Source: Gammaproteobacteria bacterium
Lineage (GTDB): Bacteria; Pseudomonadota; Gammaproteobacteria; Eutrophobiales; Eutrophobiaceae
Length of the DNA stretch: 64,000 bases
Direction of reading: 5' to 3'
Assembly: GCA_012103475.1 (NCBI GenBank)
Contig: WLWS01000003.1
Coordinates: 310,001-374,000, forward strand
Shown: piece by piece, positions 61,526 to 64,000 of the stretch
Position numbering within the stretch: position 1 is the first letter of the stretch
Layout: every line of letters begins with the position of its first letter
The notes under the pieces: generated by a model
The model's input: only the letters and a program-made list of their open reading frames with translations
Told to the model about the DNA's origin: nothing
The model's database searches: none
Made by a program: the position numbers and the translations under genes

Positions 61526-62722
61526 ATGGGTGAGGAAATATCCTATACAGGCAAGACAATTGGCCGCTACCTTTTGACTGAAAGGATCGGTAAGGGTGCT
61601 GTGGGTGCTGTTTATAAAGGATTTGATGAGCGTCTATTGCGTCCGGTTGCAATAAAAATATCTTTCCCTCGTATGAGCGAAGATCCCCTGCATCTTACGC
61701 GGATTATCCGGGAAGCACAGATAATTGCCCGTCTTGAACACGCCAATATCATTCCAATTTATGACGTAGTCGATTATCAACAGTCTGCTCTGATCGTCAT
61801 GCGGCTCGTCAAAGGTAAAGATCTTGGACAGATACTGCAAGAAACCGGTCAGGCCATGGACGTCAGTCTGGCCTTCAAGATAATGTATCAGGTCATGCTC
61901 GGGATGGGCTTTGCCCATAGCATGGGTGTGGTACATTTCGATTTAAAGCCGAGTAACATTTTTATATCAGAATCTGATGAGGTATTTATTCTTGATTTCG
62001 GTTTGTCAGCAATGCTCGAGTTGGAAAGAATGGATCAGGGCAAAATACACGGGACACCGTTATATATGCCGCCGGAGCAGTTTGGACGAGCTTATCTTGA
62101 TGCGCGTTCCGATATTTACTCCTTAGGCTTAATTCTCTATACCCTGATTACCGGCAAGCACCCTTTTGAAGGTATCAAATCACTGACGAAATTATTGAAG
62201 CTACAGGCGGAGCAGATGCCACCGGAGCCCGTTAGTATCAATCCCTCAATACCAGCTGAGTTTTCAGATTGTGTGATGCGTGCGCTGGAAAAAAACCCAC
62301 GTAAACGTTATTACTCCTGCAAGGATTTTCTGCATGATCTTGAACTGGCCCTGCCAGAGGTAGCGGCCGAGAAAGCACCAAAGAGTGAATCCAGATGGGA
62401 TCCGCGCATTGATGTGCATATAGAAGCAAAACTGCAGGTACAGGGTTCAGCCGAGGTGTATCTGACGAAAATATCAAATCTGTCAGTAAACGGGGCAAGT
62501 ATTTATGTTTCTGTTCAGCCTCGCGTTGGAAGTAAAATCAGTCTCGAATTTGATGTCACTGAAGACAATCAGAAAAAAGTGATTGCGTGTCAATCGACGG
62601 TAATGTGGATTGACGGAATTGCAGATAATAAACGCGCAGAAATCGGTGTCAGTTTTGATTCACTTGATGATACTGAGAAACAATATCTTGCGCGATATAT
62701 TCGAAACCTTCTGTTGGGTTGA
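61526..62722 (+). CDS. Ser/Thr protein kinase fused to a PilZ domain
   Basis: This 398-residue soluble protein has an N-terminal eukaryote-like kinase (~10-275): glycine loop IGKGAVGAVYKG, VAIKIS Lys, HFDLKPSNIF catalytic loop (HFD instead of HRD) and DFGLS. A C-terminal PilZ domain (~290-395) keeps both c-di-GMP contacts: an RxxxR (R at 290 and 294 in SRWDPRIDV) and NLSVNGAS (D/NxSxxG). It should phosphorylate target proteins in response to c-di-GMP; targets are unknown. It has no membrane segment. Confidence 0.9.
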   Translation: MGEEISYTGKTIGRYLLTERIGKGAVGAVYKGFDERLLRPVAIKISFPRMSEDPLHLTRIIREAQIIARLEHANIIPIYDVVDYQQSALIVMRLVKGKDLGQILQETGQAMDVSLAFKIMYQVMLGMGFAHSMGVVHFDLKPSNIFISESDEVFILDFGLSAMLELERMDQGKIHGTPLYMPPEQFGRAYLDARSDIYSLGLILYTLITGKHPFEGIKSLTKLLKLQAEQMPPEPVSINPSIPAEFSDCVMRALEKNPRKRYYSCKDFLHDLELALPEVAAEKAPKSESRWDPRIDVHIEAKLQVQGSAEVYLTKISNLSVNGASIYVSVQPRVGSKISLEFDVTEDNQKKVIACQSTVMWIDGIADNKRAEIGVSFDSLDDTEKQYLARYIRNLLLG

Positions 62723-62899
62723 CTAGTCGTCATCCTCGTCATCGCTATCGGGAACAACGATGTCGACTGCTGTACCAACAACAGCACCGGTTAATTCCAC
62801 TCCGGCCTCTACTGTTTCTGCAACAACGTCAATAACCGTACCGGCAACACAACCCTGTAACAATATAATCGCCCCAACCAAACTGAATATCTTTTTCAT
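62723..62899 (-). CDS. Small acidic lipoprotein
   Basis: This 58-residue lipoprotein has a lipobox LQGC (Cys 17) after a hydrophobic signal. The mature part is valine- and alanine-rich with repeats like VIDVVAETVEAGVELT, and the end is seven-fold acidic (DSDDEDDD). It is too short for routine ORF calling. Its ATG overlaps the stop of the upstream lipoprotein gene (ATGA), so it is translationally coupled and real. Similar lipoproteins occur in proteobacteria without known function. Confidence 0.75.
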   Translation of the reverse strand: MKKIFSLVGAIILLQGCVAGTVIDVVAETVEAGVELTGAVVGTAVDIVVPDSDDEDDD

Positions 62900-63987
62900 C
62901 TTCCCCCCACGGGTAAGGTAAGTGTCGGACCTTCATATCTGGTTTGCCCAGCCTGTAAATCAAACAGTTGTCGCAATAAAATAAATGTAGATTTGGATTT
63001 TAAATCCTTGTCGTCAATGTAAAACCAGTTACCGCGGTAATAGGTGGCAATGTAGGTAGCCGGTGGACGTTCTGTACTGGAATGAATCTGAAAATTTTTC
63101 CCGGCCGGCGTCTGAGCCCAGTCAAAACGGCCGCCATCAGGAGAAGTTGTCTGAGTAACCAGCCCTGCGTTCTGATGCGCTACAGGTATGTCAATATTCT
63201 GCGCGAGATAGTAAAGCAGACTTAACATCGAACGAGGTCGCACGGTCCACTGGTCACTTTTTAGATGGAGAAAATCGGTATTCAGAGTAAAGCTCTTCAA
63301 GTCTGGTTGTAAATCCAGCAATTTATAAACTTGCTTGAGCTGAGCGATAAAATCCGGTGAATGCTCGGATAATTTGATTATTATTTCACTGGTCTCGCCG
63401 GATTTTCTGCTACCCATTTCGAGCAGTCGATTACTTTGCAGAATCTGCAACAGGGCAAGCAATTGATTGAATTCTCTGAAATCCGGTTCTGTTTCAGGAG
63501 TCGGACCTGACGCGGTTGGTGCGTTGTAGAGATCGTTAATGCGTTCAAGGCAAAGTCCGAAGACACGACTGATGCTCCAGCCTGATTGTGTTAGAACCAG
63601 TATGGATTCCAGTTGCAGCGGACTGAGAATACTTTTTAGGAGGTTCTCGCCTTGTAAAGGCGTATAGGAAATTGTCGGGTTGTCAGAATACGAAATTCCG
63701 ATGTCCGGAGAAAGAGAGTCCGCTCCACCAAAATTGATTCCCGAATCCAGACCGGCATTGGCTCCAAGTGAAAGGCTCGCGGTGACACTGCCGATTTCAA
63801 GGAAAAAGGGCACGTCACGATATCGTATTCTAACCAGATTTTGCAGCATCTGTTCGTTGACGGAAGTAACAATAGCCTCATTGTAGGCGAGATGAGTTCG
63901 TTCAAGTGCTTGCGGGCCGAAGCTGGATTGACAGCCGGCCAGAAAAACGAGTAAGACGGGAAGACTAAGCAGAGATCTGTAATACAT
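62896..63987 (-). CDS. Lipoprotein of unknown function
   Basis: This 363-residue lipoprotein has a signal and lipobox VFLAGC. The mature chain begins SSFGPQALERTHLAYNEAIV and has an assembled pattern of helices and strands, including QNLVRIRYRDVPFFLEIGSV, LSLLYYLAQNIDIPVAHQN and a late YRGNWFYIDDKDLKSKSTF. The end (DLQAGQTRYEGPTLTLPVG) is beta-rich. I start it at the ATG at 63987, close to the window edge; no upstream region is visible to confirm this. I cannot name a family. Confidence 0.7.
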   Translation of the reverse strand: MYYRSLLSLPVLLVFLAGCQSSFGPQALERTHLAYNEAIVTSVNEQMLQNLVRIRYRDVPFFLEIGSVTASLSLGANAGLDSGINFGGADSLSPDIGISYSDNPTISYTPLQGENLLKSILSPLQLESILVLTQSGWSISRVFGLCLERINDLYNAPTASGPTPETEPDFREFNQLLALLQILQSNRLLEMGSRKSGETSEIIIKLSEHSPDFIAQLKQVYKLLDLQPDLKSFTLNTDFLHLKSDQWTVRPRSMLSLLYYLAQNIDIPVAHQNAGLVTQTTSPDGGRFDWAQTPAGKNFQIHSSTERPPATYIATYYRGNWFYIDDKDLKSKSTFILLRQLFDLQAGQTRYEGPTLTLPVGGR

Positions 63988-64000
63988 TGTGTGCAATATA

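Overview
The window is chromosomal DNA of a Gammaproteobacterium, probably a marine or other free-living aerobe or facultative respirer. This rests on protein character: gamma-type CheY/CheZ, a DUF2802 protein, a YghU-type glutathione transferase, an E. coli-like tRNA-Ser(GGA), a CspA-type cold-shock protein and many periplasmic or outer-membrane proteins. No species call is possible from the sequence alone.

1-4981 is the tRNA-proximal end of a P4-type integrative island. From the tRNA outwards it holds tRNA-Ser(GGA), clustered short repeats that look like integrase/excisionase sites, a tyrosine integrase, a hypothetical gene, an AlpA-type regulator, a P-loop ATPase and an XRE-like protein. 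5109-7384 is a reduced chemotaxis locus: cheY, cheZ, a 53-aa ORF and a DUF2802 gene, with no cheA, cheB or cheW. A transposase fragment is fused in frame in front of cheY.

7676-33742 is catabolic and accessory. A rightward unit (RdhA-like Fe-S protein, alpha/beta hydrolase, HyuB, a frameshifted HyuA, a tandem-repeat protein, a tungsten-type aldehyde:ferredoxin oxidoreductase) converges on a leftward unit (AraC regulator, MFS transporter, agmatinase-family ureohydrolase, MoaF-SnoaL fusion). Together they suggest an uncharacterised pathway for a cyclic amide, guanidino or amine compound. A second module has a PLP aminotransferase, an AAHS transporter, another RdhA-like Fe-S protein and an SDR. 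Between them lie DUF3034 and Tsx-like barrels, a secreted methyltransferase, a lipoprotein cytochrome c, GFA and MBL proteins, an orphan Hcp with a DUF1488 gene, and cspA with its terminator.

36650-49069 is the most striking region: nine leftward genes that can be read as a complete electron path. A membrane-anchored FAD/[2Fe-2S] NAD(P)H oxidoreductase is followed by a protein with two cyclic-nucleotide-binding-like domains and four [4Fe-4S] motifs. Next comes a membrane protein with two H-x13-H helices (diheme b signature), then a membrane-anchored decaheme cytochrome c with a cytoplasmic four-Cys tail. After these are a FecR protein, an outer-membrane barrel, a pentaheme-type cytochrome, a second barrel and a tetraheme c554-like cytochrome. 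The pentaheme gene carries both a frameshift and a lost heme cysteine. I recognise no described system with exactly this gene set.

49269-64000 holds a sulfatase, a YghU-type GST beside an NHL-repeat remnant, an aspartate-dehydrogenase-like gene, an MBL hydrolase and a TrpB-like enzyme. The TrpB-like gene is preceded by a clear tryptophan attenuator whose leader peptide has four Trp codons within six. Upstream of that is an operon for a PLP decarboxylase, a KDD-like dehydrogenase and a sodium/solute symporter. The window ends with a Ser/Thr kinase-PilZ fusion and two lipoproteins, the last running close to the window edge.
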